Assembly (NCBI RefSeq): GCF_014212315.1
Contig: NZ_JACKXE010000002.1
Location: forward strand, 186,001 to 250,000
Length of the DNA: 64,000 bases
Source: Nocardioides luti
GTDB taxonomy: Bacteria > Actinomycetota > Actinomycetes > Propionibacteriales > Nocardioidaceae
Reading direction: 5' to 3'
Below the pieces are notes generated by a model, which worked only from the letters and a program-made list of their open reading frames with translations, did no database searches and was not told the DNA's origin. Positions 45,598 to 53,633 of this stretch are shown here, piece by piece (position 1 is the first letter of the stretch; each line of letters begins with the position of its first letter). Made by a program: the position numbers and the translations under genes.

Positions 45598-46551
45598 ATG
45601 AGCGACCTGGTCATCGAGACCACCGACCTGGGCAAGGAGTTCCGCACCCGCAAGGGCGGCCTCCGCGTCGCCGTGCGGGGGCTCAACCTCGCGGTCCCGC
45701 GCGGTGGGGTGCACGGCTTCCTCGGGCCCAACGGCTCGGGCAAGACCACGACGATCCGGATGCTGCTGGGCCTGGCCCGCGCCACCGAGGGCTCGATGCG
45801 CCTCTTCGGCGAGCCGGTGCCCTCGATGCTGCCGTCGGTCATCGACCGGGTGGGCGCCGTCGTGGAGTCACCGAAGTTCTCGCCCAACTTCACCGGCCGT
45901 CAGAACCTCTCCCTGCTCGCCCGCTCGATCGGGGTGCCCCGGGCGCGCGTCGACGCGGCCGTCGAGACGGTCAGCCTCACCGGCCGCGACGGGGACCGCT
46001 ACAAGTCCTACTCGCTCGGGATGAAGCAGCGGCTGGCGATCGCCGCGACGCTGCTCAAGGACCCCGAGCTGTTGATCCTCGACGAGCCGACCAACGGGCT
46101 CGACCCGGCCGGCATCCGCGAGATCCGGGACACGATCCGCGACCTCGGCGAGGCCGGCGTGACCGTGCTGCTCAGCTCGCACATCCTGGCCGAGGTCCAG
46201 CAGGTCTGCTCGTCGGCCACGATCATCGGCAACGGCCGGATGCTGGCGAGCGGACGTGTCGACGACCTGCTCGGTGGCGGGACGTCGTACCGCCTCGCCG
46301 TCGCCGACCCGGCGGCCGCCCGCCGGGTGCTCGAGGAGGCCTCCTTCGTGGTCGCTCCCCCGGCCGCCGGCGACGACGGCCAGCACCTCGTCGTCGAGAG
46401 CGACGACCCGGCCGCCCTCACGCGCACGCTGGCCGCGGCCGAGCTGTGGCTCACCGAGCTGACCGCCGTCCGGCCCGACCTCGAGACCGTCTTCCTCGAG
46501 CTGACCGCGGCCGACACGCTCGGCTCCGACCGCAGGGCGGTGGGCGCATGA
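45598..46551 (+). CDS. ABC transporter ATP-binding protein
   Basis: A 317-aa ATPase of the DrrA/CcmA-like drug-export group. Walker A GPNGSGKTT with K49, Q-loop region around VGAVVESPKFSPNFTGRQN, signature YSLGMKQRL, Walker B LLILDEPTNGLDP and the switch histidine in LLSSHILAEVQ are intact. A C-terminal extension of about 90 residues follows (ends in VRPDLETVFLELT), usual for this group. The ATG has a GGGGGAGG ribosome site. It overlaps the permease start (ATGA). Substrate unknown; the absence of a binding protein indicates export. Confidence 0.92.
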   Translation: MSDLVIETTDLGKEFRTRKGGLRVAVRGLNLAVPRGGVHGFLGPNGSGKTTTIRMLLGLARATEGSMRLFGEPVPSMLPSVIDRVGAVVESPKFSPNFTGRQNLSLLARSIGVPRARVDAAVETVSLTGRDGDRYKSYSLGMKQRLAIAATLLKDPELLILDEPTNGLDPAGIREIRDTIRDLGEAGVTVLLSSHILAEVQQVCSSATIIGNGRMLASGRVDDLLGGGTSYRLAVADPAAARRVLEEASFVVAPPAAGDDGQHLVVESDDPAALTRTLAAAELWLTELTAVRPDLETVFLELTAADTLGSDRRAVGA

Positions 46552-47528
46552 GGGCCCTGCTGAGCGTCGAGCTGACCCGCTTCCGCTGGCGGCGGGCGGT
46601 GCTGCTGATCCTGGTGGCCGCCGTCGTGGTGCCCGGCCTGATCTTCGCCGCGACCGCCTGGAACACCCGTCCGGTCTCGGCGTCCGAGGCCGCCGAGGTC
46701 CAGCGGATGGTCGAGGAACAGAGGCAGGACCCCTCGGTGCAGAAGCAGCTCGACCGTTGTGTCGCCAAGCCCCAGCGGTACGGCGTGGACCCGAGCGGCG
46801 ACGTCCAGGCCGCCTGCGAGGAGATGACGCTGCCGCAGCCGGAGTGGTTCTCCACGCGCCAGCCCCTCGACCTGCGCACCGAGCTGGAGCAGGGCTCCCT
46901 GCTCGGGGTCGCCGTCGTGCTGACGATGCTCCTGCTGCTCGTCGGGACCACCTTCGTCGGCCACGACTGGAACAGCGGCTCGATGAGCAACCAGCTGCTC
47001 TTCGAGCCCCGCCGCGCCCGGGTCTGGGCCGCCAAGGGCGCGGTCGTCCTGGGGACCGGTCTGCTCCTCGCGGGCGTCGTGCTGGCGTCGTACTGGGGTG
47101 GCCTGCTCGCCCTCGCCCACGCCCGCGACCTGGCGGTGCCGGACGGGCTGGTGTCGAAGGGGTACGGCGTGGTGCTCCGCGGCGCCCTGCTGGCGGCGTT
47201 CGCGGGGCTCGGCGGCTACGCGCTCACCATGCTGTTCCGCAGCACGGTCGCCACCCTCGGCGTGATGTTCGCGGTCGCCATCGCGGGACCGCTGCTCATC
47301 ACGCTGCTCGGCTTCCCCGGCAACCAGCGCTACATGCCGCAGAACAACTACGCGGCGGTGCTGTTCAAGGACACGACGTACTACGACGAGTCGGCCTGCG
47401 CCCAGAGCCCGGACGGGTCCTGCGAGCAGCACCTGCGGCTGGCCGGCGGGACGACCTACTTCGCGACGCTGCTGCTGCTCGCCGGGGTGCCCTCGGTGCT
47501 GTCGTTCCGGCGCCGGGACGTGCCCTGA
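46548..47528 (+). CDS. ABC-2 type exporter permease
   Basis: A 326-aa membrane subunit with six hydrophobic segments (about 20-40, 120-142, 161-185, 212-240, 245-265 and 300-318). A long external loop with two cysteines (CVAKPQRYGVDPSGDVQAACEE) follows TM1, and a second Cys pair lies in the last loop (ACAQSPDGSCEQ), suggesting disulphides outside the membrane. Partner of the ATPase upstream, to which it is translationally coupled. Its stop codon is inside a terminator hairpin. Confidence 0.87.
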   Translation: MRALLSVELTRFRWRRAVLLILVAAVVVPGLIFAATAWNTRPVSASEAAEVQRMVEEQRQDPSVQKQLDRCVAKPQRYGVDPSGDVQAACEEMTLPQPEWFSTRQPLDLRTELEQGSLLGVAVVLTMLLLLVGTTFVGHDWNSGSMSNQLLFEPRRARVWAAKGAVVLGTGLLLAGVVLASYWGGLLALAHARDLAVPDGLVSKGYGVVLRGALLAAFAGLGGYALTMLFRSTVATLGVMFAVAIAGPLLITLLGFPGNQRYMPQNNYAAVLFKDTTYYDESACAQSPDGSCEQHLRLAGGTTYFATLLLLAGVPSVLSFRRRDVP

Positions 47529-47546
47529 CCGCTCCGGTCAGGGCAC
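47520..47546. terminator. Bidirectional terminator overlapping the permease stop codon
   Basis: GTGCCCTGACC-GCTCC-GGTCAGGGCAC: perfect 11-bp arms and 5-base loop. It contains the TGA of the ABC permease and abuts the TAG of the convergent lipoprotein gene at 47547, so one hairpin can end both transcripts. Confidence 0.72.
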
Positions 47547-47972
47547 CTAGCCGACGGTGAAGGCGACGACGTCGGGCGCACCGCCGCCGATGCTCTTGAG
47601 GTGCACGTCGAACGGCAGGCCGCGGATCGTGATCTGCACCTGCGCGCTCTCGCCGGGGCCGAGCCGGACCTCGCCGTTCTTCACGGTGGCGAGCTCGGGC
47701 GGGTCGACCGTCACCTGGTAGCCGTCGGGCAGCCGACCGGTGTTGGTGAGCGTCTCGGTGATCGTCTCGCCCGGGGTGCCGGAGCGCGGCCCGGTCAGCG
47801 AGGAGTCGAACGGGTTCTCGGCGCTGCCCTGGCCGGGGACGGGCGTCGACGTCGCGGGGCCCTCGGGGCCGTTGCCGTCGGTGTTCGCGTCGCCGCTGCA
47901 GGCACCGAGCAGGCTGCCGAGGAGGACGGTGGTGGAGGCGGCCACGAGGAGCCGTGTGCGAGTGGAGTTCAT
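47547..47972 (-). CDS. Small lipoprotein with Ig-like fold
   Basis: A 141-aa exported protein with lipobox LLGAC and C25, then a Gly/Thr/Pro-rich linker (to about 60). The remainder resembles an immunoglobulin-like beta-sandwich: GTPGETITETLTNTGRLPDGYQV and RLGPGESAQVQITIRG recall the NPCBM/CARDB-type pattern of extracellular adhesive or accessory domains. No enzyme motif. The ATG at 47972 is preferred because it starts the signal peptide; a TACCGT box nine bases upstream may serve as -10 for an almost leaderless mRNA. It is divergent from lipA. Confidence 0.78.
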   Translation of the reverse strand: MNSTRTRLLVAASTTVLLGSLLGACSGDANTDGNGPEGPATSTPVPGQGSAENPFDSSLTGPRSGTPGETITETLTNTGRLPDGYQVTVDPPELATVKNGEVRLGPGESAQVQITIRGLPFDVHLKSIGGGAPDVVAFTVG

Positions 47973-48032
47973 GGTGTCCCGACGGTATCCCGGCGGGCGT
48001 CGAGGCGAATTGGGCGGCCCTGTCCCCCGGCG

Positions 48033-48038
48033 TACAGT
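48033..48038 (+). promoter_or_regulatory. Leaderless -10 box of lipA
   Basis: TACAGT eight bases before the lipA GTG at 48047; no Shine-Dalgarno. Confidence 0.5.
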
Positions 48039-48046
48039 TGGGCGAT

Positions 48047-48988
48047 GTGACCCAAGCTCCCGCACCAGAAGGCCGCAAGCTCCTCCGTCTGGAGGTCCGC
48101 AACGCGGAGACGCCGATCGAGCGCAAGCCGGAGTGGATCAAGACGCGGGCGACGATGGGCCCGGCGTACAAGGAGCTCCAGAGCCTGGTCAAGGGCGAGG
48201 GCCTCCACACCGTCTGCCAGGAAGCCGGCTGCCCCAACATCTTCGAGTGCTGGGAGGACCGCGAGGCGACCTTCCTCATCGGCGGCGACCAGTGCACGCG
48301 TCGCTGCGACTTCTGCCAGATCGACACCGGCAAGCCGCAGCCGCTCGACCGCGACGAGCCGCGCCGCGTCGCGGAGTCGGTGCAGAAGATGCAGCTGCGC
48401 TACGCGACCATCACCGGCGTCGCCCGCGACGACCTCGAGGACGGCGGCGCGTGGCTGTACGCCGAGACCGTGCGCGCCATCCACGAGCTGAACCCCGACA
48501 CCGGAGTCGAGAACCTCATCCCCGACTTCAACGGCAAGCCGGACCTGCTCCGCGAGGTCTTCGAGTCGCGGCCCGAGGTGCTCGCCCACAACGTCGAGAC
48601 CGTCCCGCGCATCTTCAAGCGGATCCGCCCGGCCTTCCGGTACGAACGCTCGCTCGACGTGATCACCCAGGCCCGCGACTTCGGCCTCGTCACCAAGTCC
48701 AACCTGATCCTCGGCATGGGCGAGACCCGCGAGGAGATCTCCCAGGCCCTGCGCGACCTGCACGGCGCCGGCTGCGAGCTGATCACGATCACGCAGTACC
48801 TCCGCCCCTCGCTGCGCCACCACCCGGTGGAGCGCTGGGTGAAGCCCGAGGAGTTCGTCGAGCTCAAGGACGAGGCCGACCAGATCGGCTTCTCCGGCGT
48901 CATGTCCGGGCCGCTGGTGCGCTCGTCGTATCGCGCCGGTCGGTTGTACGGTCAGGCGATGGCGGCCCGCGAGGGCGCGGCCGTCTGA
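48047..48988 (+). CDS. lipA: Lipoyl synthase LipA
   Basis: A 313-aa radical-SAM enzyme that inserts two sulphurs into protein-bound octanoyl groups. The auxiliary cluster cysteines C57, C62 and C68 (CQEAGCPNIFEC) and the radical-SAM cysteines C83, C87 and C90 (CTRRCDFC) are in place, along with GMGETREEI and the C-terminal RSSYRAG serine motif, which supplies the serine ligand of the auxiliary cluster. The GTG at 48047 is chosen because upstream in-frame sequence belongs to the promoter region. It completes the lipB-lipA pathway serving the nearby E2. Confidence 0.96.
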   Translation: MTQAPAPEGRKLLRLEVRNAETPIERKPEWIKTRATMGPAYKELQSLVKGEGLHTVCQEAGCPNIFECWEDREATFLIGGDQCTRRCDFCQIDTGKPQPLDRDEPRRVAESVQKMQLRYATITGVARDDLEDGGAWLYAETVRAIHELNPDTGVENLIPDFNGKPDLLREVFESRPEVLAHNVETVPRIFKRIRPAFRYERSLDVITQARDFGLVTKSNLILGMGETREEISQALRDLHGAGCELITITQYLRPSLRHHPVERWVKPEEFVELKDEADQIGFSGVMSGPLVRSSYRAGRLYGQAMAAREGAAV

Positions 48989-49077
48989 CCGCCCGCCCGG
49001 CAGGGCTCGCCCGCGAGTAGCCTGCTCCCGCCCGCATCGAACCCCGCATCGACCCGCACAGGTAAGGCAGCACCCAC

Positions 49078-49791
49078 ATGGCCAAGGCACCGGAGACCGA
49101 CCCCGAGAAGATGGGTCGTCGGCAGCAGTTCGTCGAGACCTACCGGATGGCGAAGAAGACCGACACCAAGCTCGGGCTCTACCTCCTGGCGTCCTTCCTG
49201 GTGGCCGGCCTGCTCGGCTTCGTGGTGTTCTACCTGCTGCCGGGCGACGGCGTCATCGGCGTCGTCATCGCCGTGGTCGGCGGCCTGCTCTTCGGGGCCC
49301 TCGCGGCCATGATCGTCTTCGGCCGGCGCGCCCAGTCGGCGGCGTACGGCCAGATGGAGGGCCAGCCCGGCGCCGCCGCGGCCGCCCTCCGGATGCTGCG
49401 CCGCGGCTGGAAGACCGACCCGGTCATCGCCTTCACCAAGCAGCAGGACGTCGTGCACCGGGTCGTCGGCCCTCCCGGCATCGTCCTCATCGGCGAGGGC
49501 AACCCGAACCGCCTGCGCCAGCTGATGGCCAGCGAGCGCCGCAAGCACGAGCGCGTCGTCTCCGAGACCCCGATCCACGAGATCGTCAGCGGCAACGGCG
49601 AGGGCCAGGTGCCGCTGCCGAAGCTGGTCAAGCACGTCACCAAGCTCGGCCGTCAGGTCAAGCCCGCCGACATGACCGACATCCTGAACCGCCTCAAGGC
49701 GCTCGACGCCAACCGGTCGGCCATCCCGATGCCCAAGGGCCCGGTGCCGACCAGCATGAAGGGCATGCGCCAGAACATGCGCGGCCGCTAG
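49078..49791 (+). CDS. DUF4191 membrane protein
   Basis: A 237-aa protein that fits the actinobacterial DUF4191 family, which is regularly encoded between lipA and an RDD protein, as here. An N-terminal cytoplasmic stretch (KMGRRQQFVETYRMAKKTD) leads to two close transmembrane helices (about 34-52 and 58-80), then a long cytoplasmic domain with the conserved block GAAAAALRMLRRGWKTDPVIAF, DVVHRVVGPPGIVLIGEG and a basic C-terminus. Function unknown. ATG at 49078 has an AGGTAAGG ribosome-like site. Confidence 0.87.
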   Translation: MAKAPETDPEKMGRRQQFVETYRMAKKTDTKLGLYLLASFLVAGLLGFVVFYLLPGDGVIGVVIAVVGGLLFGALAAMIVFGRRAQSAAYGQMEGQPGAAAAALRMLRRGWKTDPVIAFTKQQDVVHRVVGPPGIVLIGEGNPNRLRQLMASERRKHERVVSETPIHEIVSGNGEGQVPLPKLVKHVTKLGRQVKPADMTDILNRLKALDANRSAIPMPKGPVPTSMKGMRQNMRGR

Positions 49792-49801
49792 GCGACCGTC
49801 C

Positions 49802-49842
49802 GGTGGTTGAGGAGGTCGCGCAGCGACCGTCTCGAAACCACC
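49802..49842. repeat. Imperfect palindromic repeat element
   Basis: GGTGGTT ... AAACCACC flanks an inner hairpin GGTCGC-GCA-GCGACC. Elements of this appearance (GGTTTCGAGACGGTCGCTGC... on the other strand) are, from memory, very common between genes in high-GC actinobacteria. Here it lies 10 bp after the DUF4191 stop and may act as a terminator. Confidence 0.6.
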
Positions 49843-49850
49843 CGACCGCA

Positions 49851-49897
49851 CTGTGTGGTTGATCGGTGTCACCAGGTGACACCGATCAACCACACAG
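49851..49897. repeat. 47-bp palindrome, convergent gap (copy 3 of family)
   Basis: Perfect 23-nt arms starting CTGTGTGGTTGATCGGTGTC around a single A at 49874. Nearly identical to the palindrome at 21771; the differences are compensated in the opposite arm. It lies between the convergent DUF4191 and lipoprotein genes. Confidence 0.82.
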
Positions 49898-49912
49898 CTG
49901 CTTCCAGCCGGC

Positions 49913-50770
49913 TCAGCCCGCCTGGTTGAACGGCGAGTCCTCGGTGACCTCGCTGGCCGGGGGCGCCTCGATCGAGACGTCCTTGCCGTAGTCGGACAAC
50001 GTCGTCAGGGTCGAGCCCGCCTGGCCGAGGTCGACCTTGAGCTGCTGGAAGCGACCCTCGGAGTCGAACCACACGTCGTACGGCAGCGAGGCCGGCATGC
50101 CGGTGGCCGGGAGGTCCTGGCCGAAGCCCTCGAGGAGCTTCTTGGTGTTGACGGCGGCGGTGTAGTGCCGGGCGGTGCCGCCGGCGAGATCCTCCTCGCC
50201 CACGTAGGTGACCTTCTCGATGGCGCCGCCGAGGTTCTCGAGCGCGCTCTTCGGGTCCATGCTGTCGGCGAACTGGCCGCCGAGCGGGTTGTTCGGGTCG
50301 CTGAGGTCGAGCTTGGCGAACTTGCCCTTCGTCATCGACCCGAGCTTGAGGTAGAGGATGCCGTCGATGATCCGGGACTCCACGTCCTGGTCGCCGAACA
50401 GGTCGCCGGTCATGGTCATCGCGGCGGCCGGCGGGTCGGTGGAGTAGTCGACGTCGCCCTCGCCGTTCATCGCACCGCCCATCACCTTGGAGGTGAGGGT
50501 CGCGTGCGCGGTCGTGACCTGGTCGAAGCTCGCCTTCATCAGCGCGGTGAACTCGGCGGGGTCGACGTCCGAGCCCTCGGCGGGCGCCTCGGCCGGAGCC
50601 TCGGCGGACGGGCTGCTCGACTCCTCCGGCGTGGACGCCGAGGAGGAGCTGGAGGAGCTCGCGTCGGTCGCCTTCGTGTCGTCACCGCCGCAGGCGGAGA
50701 GCGAGGTGAGCGCCAGCGGCACGAGCGCGGCGGCGGCGAGGGAACGGCGGACGGTGTAACGACGGGACAC
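49913..50770 (-). CDS. LppX/LprG-like lipoprotein
   Basis: A 285-aa lipoprotein. The GTG at 50770 is chosen because AAAGGTGA lies at correct spacing; a GTG nine bases earlier has no room for a ribosome site. Lipobox LSAC gives C27. After a Ser/Glu-rich linker, residues about 75-280 have the LppX/LprAFG pattern: FTALMKASFDQVTTAHATLT, GDVDYSTDPPAAAMTMTG, IIDGILYLKLG and PYDVWFDSEGRFQQLKVDL. The fold is related to LolA, with a hydrophobic pocket for lipids or glycolipids in mycobacterial members. Lipid carriage at the envelope is inferred. Confidence 0.85.
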   Translation of the reverse strand: MSRRYTVRRSLAAAALVPLALTSLSACGGDDTKATDASSSSSSSASTPEESSSPSAEAPAEAPAEGSDVDPAEFTALMKASFDQVTTAHATLTSKVMGGAMNGEGDVDYSTDPPAAAMTMTGDLFGDQDVESRIIDGILYLKLGSMTKGKFAKLDLSDPNNPLGGQFADSMDPKSALENLGGAIEKVTYVGEEDLAGGTARHYTAAVNTKKLLEGFGQDLPATGMPASLPYDVWFDSEGRFQQLKVDLGQAGSTLTTLSDYGKDVSIEAPPASEVTEDSPFNQAG

Positions 50771-50826
50771 GGTGGTCACCTTTCGACGAGGAAGCTCTCG
50801 TCGAGACTATGTCCGCCCCACGGGTC

Positions 50827-51258
50827 TCAGAAACCTCGGGACGTCCCACGCGCCTCGTCGAGCGTCACCGTGGCCGTCCCGGCCATCAGGTCGTGCAGCC
50901 CGCGCCCGTCGGGGCGGAAGACCAGCGGCGGGACGACGGCCGCCACGAGGATGCTGCGCGCCAGCGCGACCAGCAGCCCCACCGGGCGGCCGGTGCCGTC
51001 GCTGCGGACCGTGCGGAGGCGCGTGGCGAGCTTGCCGAAGGAGCCGCCGGAGAGCGCCGTCAGCACGGCGGTCTCGACCACGAACACCACGATCGTGAGG
51101 ATGCCGGGCAGGGCGTCGGGCTGCTGGGACTGGTCGGCGAAGAAGCGGGCCGGGCCGAGGATCACGATGACCACCAGGCTCGAGGCGAACCAGTCGACCA
51201 GCAGCGCGAGCATCCGGCGGGGCCAGGACGCGGTCTCCACCACAGCAGGCTCGGTCAC
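50827..51258 (-). CDS. RDD-family membrane protein
   Basis: A 143-aa membrane protein of the RDD family: RRMLALLVDWFASS (R...D of the name), three hydrophobic segments (about 16-38, 50-75 and 95-115) and RGLHDLMAGTATV with the second conserved Asp. Role unknown; some RDD proteins have been linked to ion transport. Its position between DUF4191 and glnA is conserved in actinobacteria. The GTG start lacks a ribosome site and follows a TAGGCT box by six bases. Confidence 0.88.
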   Translation of the reverse strand: MTEPAVVETASWPRRMLALLVDWFASSLVVIVILGPARFFADQSQQPDALPGILTIVVFVVETAVLTALSGGSFGKLATRLRTVRSDGTGRPVGLLVALARSILVAAVVPPLVFRPDGRGLHDLMAGTATVTLDEARGTSRGF

Positions 51259-51264
51259 ACGAGC

Positions 51265-51270
51265 AGCCTA
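51265..51270 (-). promoter_or_regulatory. Leaderless -10 box of the RDD gene
   Basis: TAGGCT six bases before the GTG at 51258. Confidence 0.5.
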
Positions 51271-51306
51271 GGTCGGGTGCTGCGGCGCCCAGAGGCTGGG
51301 CCACCT

Positions 51307-51344
51307 GTTACATCGCAGAAACAAACCCGATACGGTCGGGAAAC
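51307..51344 (+). promoter_or_regulatory. GlnR box upstream of glnA
   Basis: GTTAC-n6-GAAAC-n6-GATAC-n6-GAAAC, four half-sites with exact six-base spacers. This matches the actinobacterial GlnR operator (gTnAC-n6-GaAAC repeated); only the third half-site deviates (GATAC). It lies 100 bp before the glnA start, so glnA is very likely nitrogen-regulated by GlnR, an activator or repressor depending on the promoter. Confidence 0.85.
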
Positions 51345-51444
51345 TGCCCGTGCGTACGTTCGGGCACGTTCGGTGCAGCGCCGCTCCGGACCTCGTTCGC
51401 ACACTTTCGTGTCGGCTGCCGCAGGTCGCAGCCAAGGAGGATGA

Positions 51445-52869
51445 ATGTTCCAGAACAGCGAGGAGCTGCTCAAGTTCGTCAAGGACGAGGGCGTCGAGAT
51501 GGTCGACGTCCGCTTCTGCGACCTGCCCGGAGTCATGCAGCACTTCACGGTCCCGGTGTCGTCGTTCGACCAGTCCGTCTTCGACGACGGCCTCAACTTC
51601 GACGGCTCCTCCATCCGTGGCTTCCAGGCGATCCACGAGAGCGACATGTCGCTCTTCCCGGACCCGACCACGGCGTACCTCGACCCCTTCCGCAGCGCGA
51701 AGACGCTGGTCGTGAACTTCTTCATCCACGACCCGCTCACCGGTGAGGCCTACTCCCGGGACCCGCGCAACATCGCGCGCAAGGCGATGTCCTACCTCGG
51801 CAGCACCGGCGTCGGCGACACGGCGTACTTCGCCCCCGAGGCCGAGTTCTACGTCTTCGACAACGTGCGCTTCGAGACCAAGGCGAACGCCGGCTACTAC
51901 GAGATCAACTCGTCGGCCGGCGCCTGGAACACCGGTGACTCGTTCGAGAACGACAACCGCGGCTACAAGGTGAAGTACAAGGGCGGCTACTTCCCCGTCG
52001 CGCCCACCGACCACTTCGGTGAGCTCCGCGACGAGATGGTCATCGAGCTCGAGCGGGCCGGCCTGCAGGTCGAGCGCGCCCACCACGAGGTCGGCACCGC
52101 CGGCCAGGCGGAGATCAACTACCGCTTCGACGAGCTGCTCAAGGCCGCCGACGACGTGATGAAGTTCAAGTACATCATCAAGAACACGGCCTGGCGCAAC
52201 GGCAAGACCGCGACCTTCATGCCGAAGCCGATCTTCGGCGACAACGGCTCGGGCATGCACGTGCACCAGTCGATCTGGAACGACGGCGAGCCGCTGTTCT
52301 ACGACGAGACCGGGTACGGCGGCCTGTCGGACATGGCGCGCTGGTACATCGGCGGCATCCTCAAGCACGCGCCGTCGCTGCTGGCCTTCACCAACCCGAC
52401 GGTGAACTCCTACCACCGCCTGGTCCCCGGCTTCGAGGCTCCGATCTCGCTGGTCTACTCCCAGCGCAACCGCTCGGCCTGCGTCCGGATCCCGATCACC
52501 GGCTCGAACCCGAAGGCCAAGCGCATCGAGTTCCGCTGCCCCGACCCGTCGGCCAACCCGTACCTCGCCTTCTCGGCGCTGCTGCTGGCCGGCCTCGACG
52601 GCATCAAGAACAAGACGGAGCCCGCGGCCCCGATCGACAAGGACATCTACGAGCTCCCGCCGGACGAGATGGCCGACATCGACCAGGTCCCCACGTCGCT
52701 CAACGCCGTCCTCGACTCCCTCGAGGCCGACCACGAGTTCCTGACGGCCGGCAACGTCTTCACGCCCGACCTGATCGAGACCTGGATCGACTACAAGCGC
52801 ACCCAGGAGATCCTCCCCGTGCAGATGCGCCCGCACCCGCACGAGTTCGAGCTCTACTACGACATCTAA
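51445..52869 (+). CDS. glnA: Glutamine synthetase type I
   Basis: A 474-aa dodecameric enzyme that makes glutamine from glutamate and ammonium. Landmarks: VDVRFCDLPGVMQHFTVP, NFDGSSIRGF (catalytic Asp), the metal-binding AEFYVFDNV and EVGTAGQAEINY, KPIFGDNGSGMHVHQS, NRSACVRIP and the adenylylation tyrosine Y402 (YELPPDE), so activity should be controlled by GlnE. An AAGGAGG ribosome site precedes the ATG. The GlnR box upstream and a strong terminator downstream define a single-gene transcript. It is the last housekeeping gene before the accessory region. Confidence 0.97.
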   Translation: MFQNSEELLKFVKDEGVEMVDVRFCDLPGVMQHFTVPVSSFDQSVFDDGLNFDGSSIRGFQAIHESDMSLFPDPTTAYLDPFRSAKTLVVNFFIHDPLTGEAYSRDPRNIARKAMSYLGSTGVGDTAYFAPEAEFYVFDNVRFETKANAGYYEINSSAGAWNTGDSFENDNRGYKVKYKGGYFPVAPTDHFGELRDEMVIELERAGLQVERAHHEVGTAGQAEINYRFDELLKAADDVMKFKYIIKNTAWRNGKTATFMPKPIFGDNGSGMHVHQSIWNDGEPLFYDETGYGGLSDMARWYIGGILKHAPSLLAFTNPTVNSYHRLVPGFEAPISLVYSQRNRSACVRIPITGSNPKAKRIEFRCPDPSANPYLAFSALLLAGLDGIKNKTEPAAPIDKDIYELPPDEMADIDQVPTSLNAVLDSLEADHEFLTAGNVFTPDLIETWIDYKRTQEILPVQMRPHPHEFELYYDI

Positions 52870-52935
52870 CCGGGCCGCCGGCTGCGGTCGTTCAGGAACG
52901 CTGAACAACCGCAACAAACAGCCGCTGACCTGCAG

Positions 52936-52975
52936 AAACGCCGCTGAGCGACCCTTTGGTCGCTCGGCGGCGTTT
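52936..52975 (+). terminator. Strong glnA terminator
   Basis: 18-bp stem AAACGCCGCTGAGCGACC / GGTCGCTCGGCGGCGTTT with one G-U pair and loop CTTT. The A-tract on one side and T-tract on the other make it work in both directions. Confidence 0.85.
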
Positions 52976-52998
52976 GCTGTTGCTAGCCGCTCGCCTGT

Positions 52999-53060
52999 TA
53001 CAAATCCAGTACAAATCTCGGGAGCGCCACCTTCCGCCAGGCTCGTCTCTTGGCGCTCCC
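52999..53060. other. Candidate attachment/recombination region of the integrative element
   Basis: Two TACAAATC direct repeats (52999-53006, 53010-53017) spaced by one helical turn, followed by a 10-bp perfect inverted repeat GGGAGCGCCA / TGGCGCTCCC (53020-53029, 53051-53060). Local AT content is higher than around it. Placed between a housekeeping terminator and the excisionase/integrase genes, this is a plausible att or Xis/Int arm-site region. From 53061 to the excisionase start I see no gene or structure. Confidence 0.4.
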
Positions 53061-53261
53061 CGGGCGGTCCACCCTGGGGGTCTCGGCGTAACTCGGTCGC
53101 CCGAATCGTCGCCGTCGCATCGCATGAGCTGACAACCGTCGTAGCGGATGCTCGGCGAGCGCGTTGCCAGATCATTTCCACCTGCGTGATCGCTCCCGCG
53201 CGGTTGTCGGACATAGGTGCCCGTAGACCAAACGTTCGTCAACGCCGCGAGGAGGGGCTTG

Positions 53262-53537
53262 ATGATGGCAACAAACTCGAACGTGCCGACTGCGGAACCG
53301 GGAGTCTTCGGTCCGCGGCGTCGCGGAAACGCCAGCAGCCGGTCACCCAGGCTGGTCGATGCGCAGGAACTGTGGGACATCGACGATGTCGCGTCTTACC
53401 TCGGCGTCACCAAGCAGACCATCTACTCGTGGCGGACGACAGGCTACGGTCCCGCCGGCTTCCGTGTCGGCAAGCACCTGCGCTGGCGAGCAGCAACCGT
53501 CATCAATTGGACGGTTCGACTCGAGGAGAATCAGTGA
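53262..53537 (+). CDS. Excisionase-like helix-turn-helix protein
   Basis: A 91-aa DNA-binding protein. Residues about 38-90 form a MerR/excisionase-type winged helix: LWDIDDVASYLGVTKQTIYSWRTTG, then GPAGFRVGKHLRWRAATVINW. Tandem ATG codons occur at 53262 and 53265 after a GGAGGGG ribosome site. It lies 96 bp upstream of the integrase, the usual order for recombination directionality factors, so a role in excision control is likely. Codon use is less GC-biased than in glnA. Confidence 0.85.
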   Translation: MMATNSNVPTAEPGVFGPRRRGNASSRSPRLVDAQELWDIDDVASYLGVTKQTIYSWRTTGYGPAGFRVGKHLRWRAATVINWTVRLEENQ

Positions 53538-53633
53538 TCCCGACGGGTCCTCGGCCAGACCCGGGACCGGCGATAGCGACGGGACATCCGGCAGCACGAC
53601 TTGTCCCTCGATCGGATTGTGCCGAGGACAGCC

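Noticed and set aside
52870..53261. tRNA or tmRNA gene as the integration target
   Set aside because: No cloverleaf, TTCRANYC loop or CCA end is visible on either strand near the integrase; only a terminator and repeats are seen.
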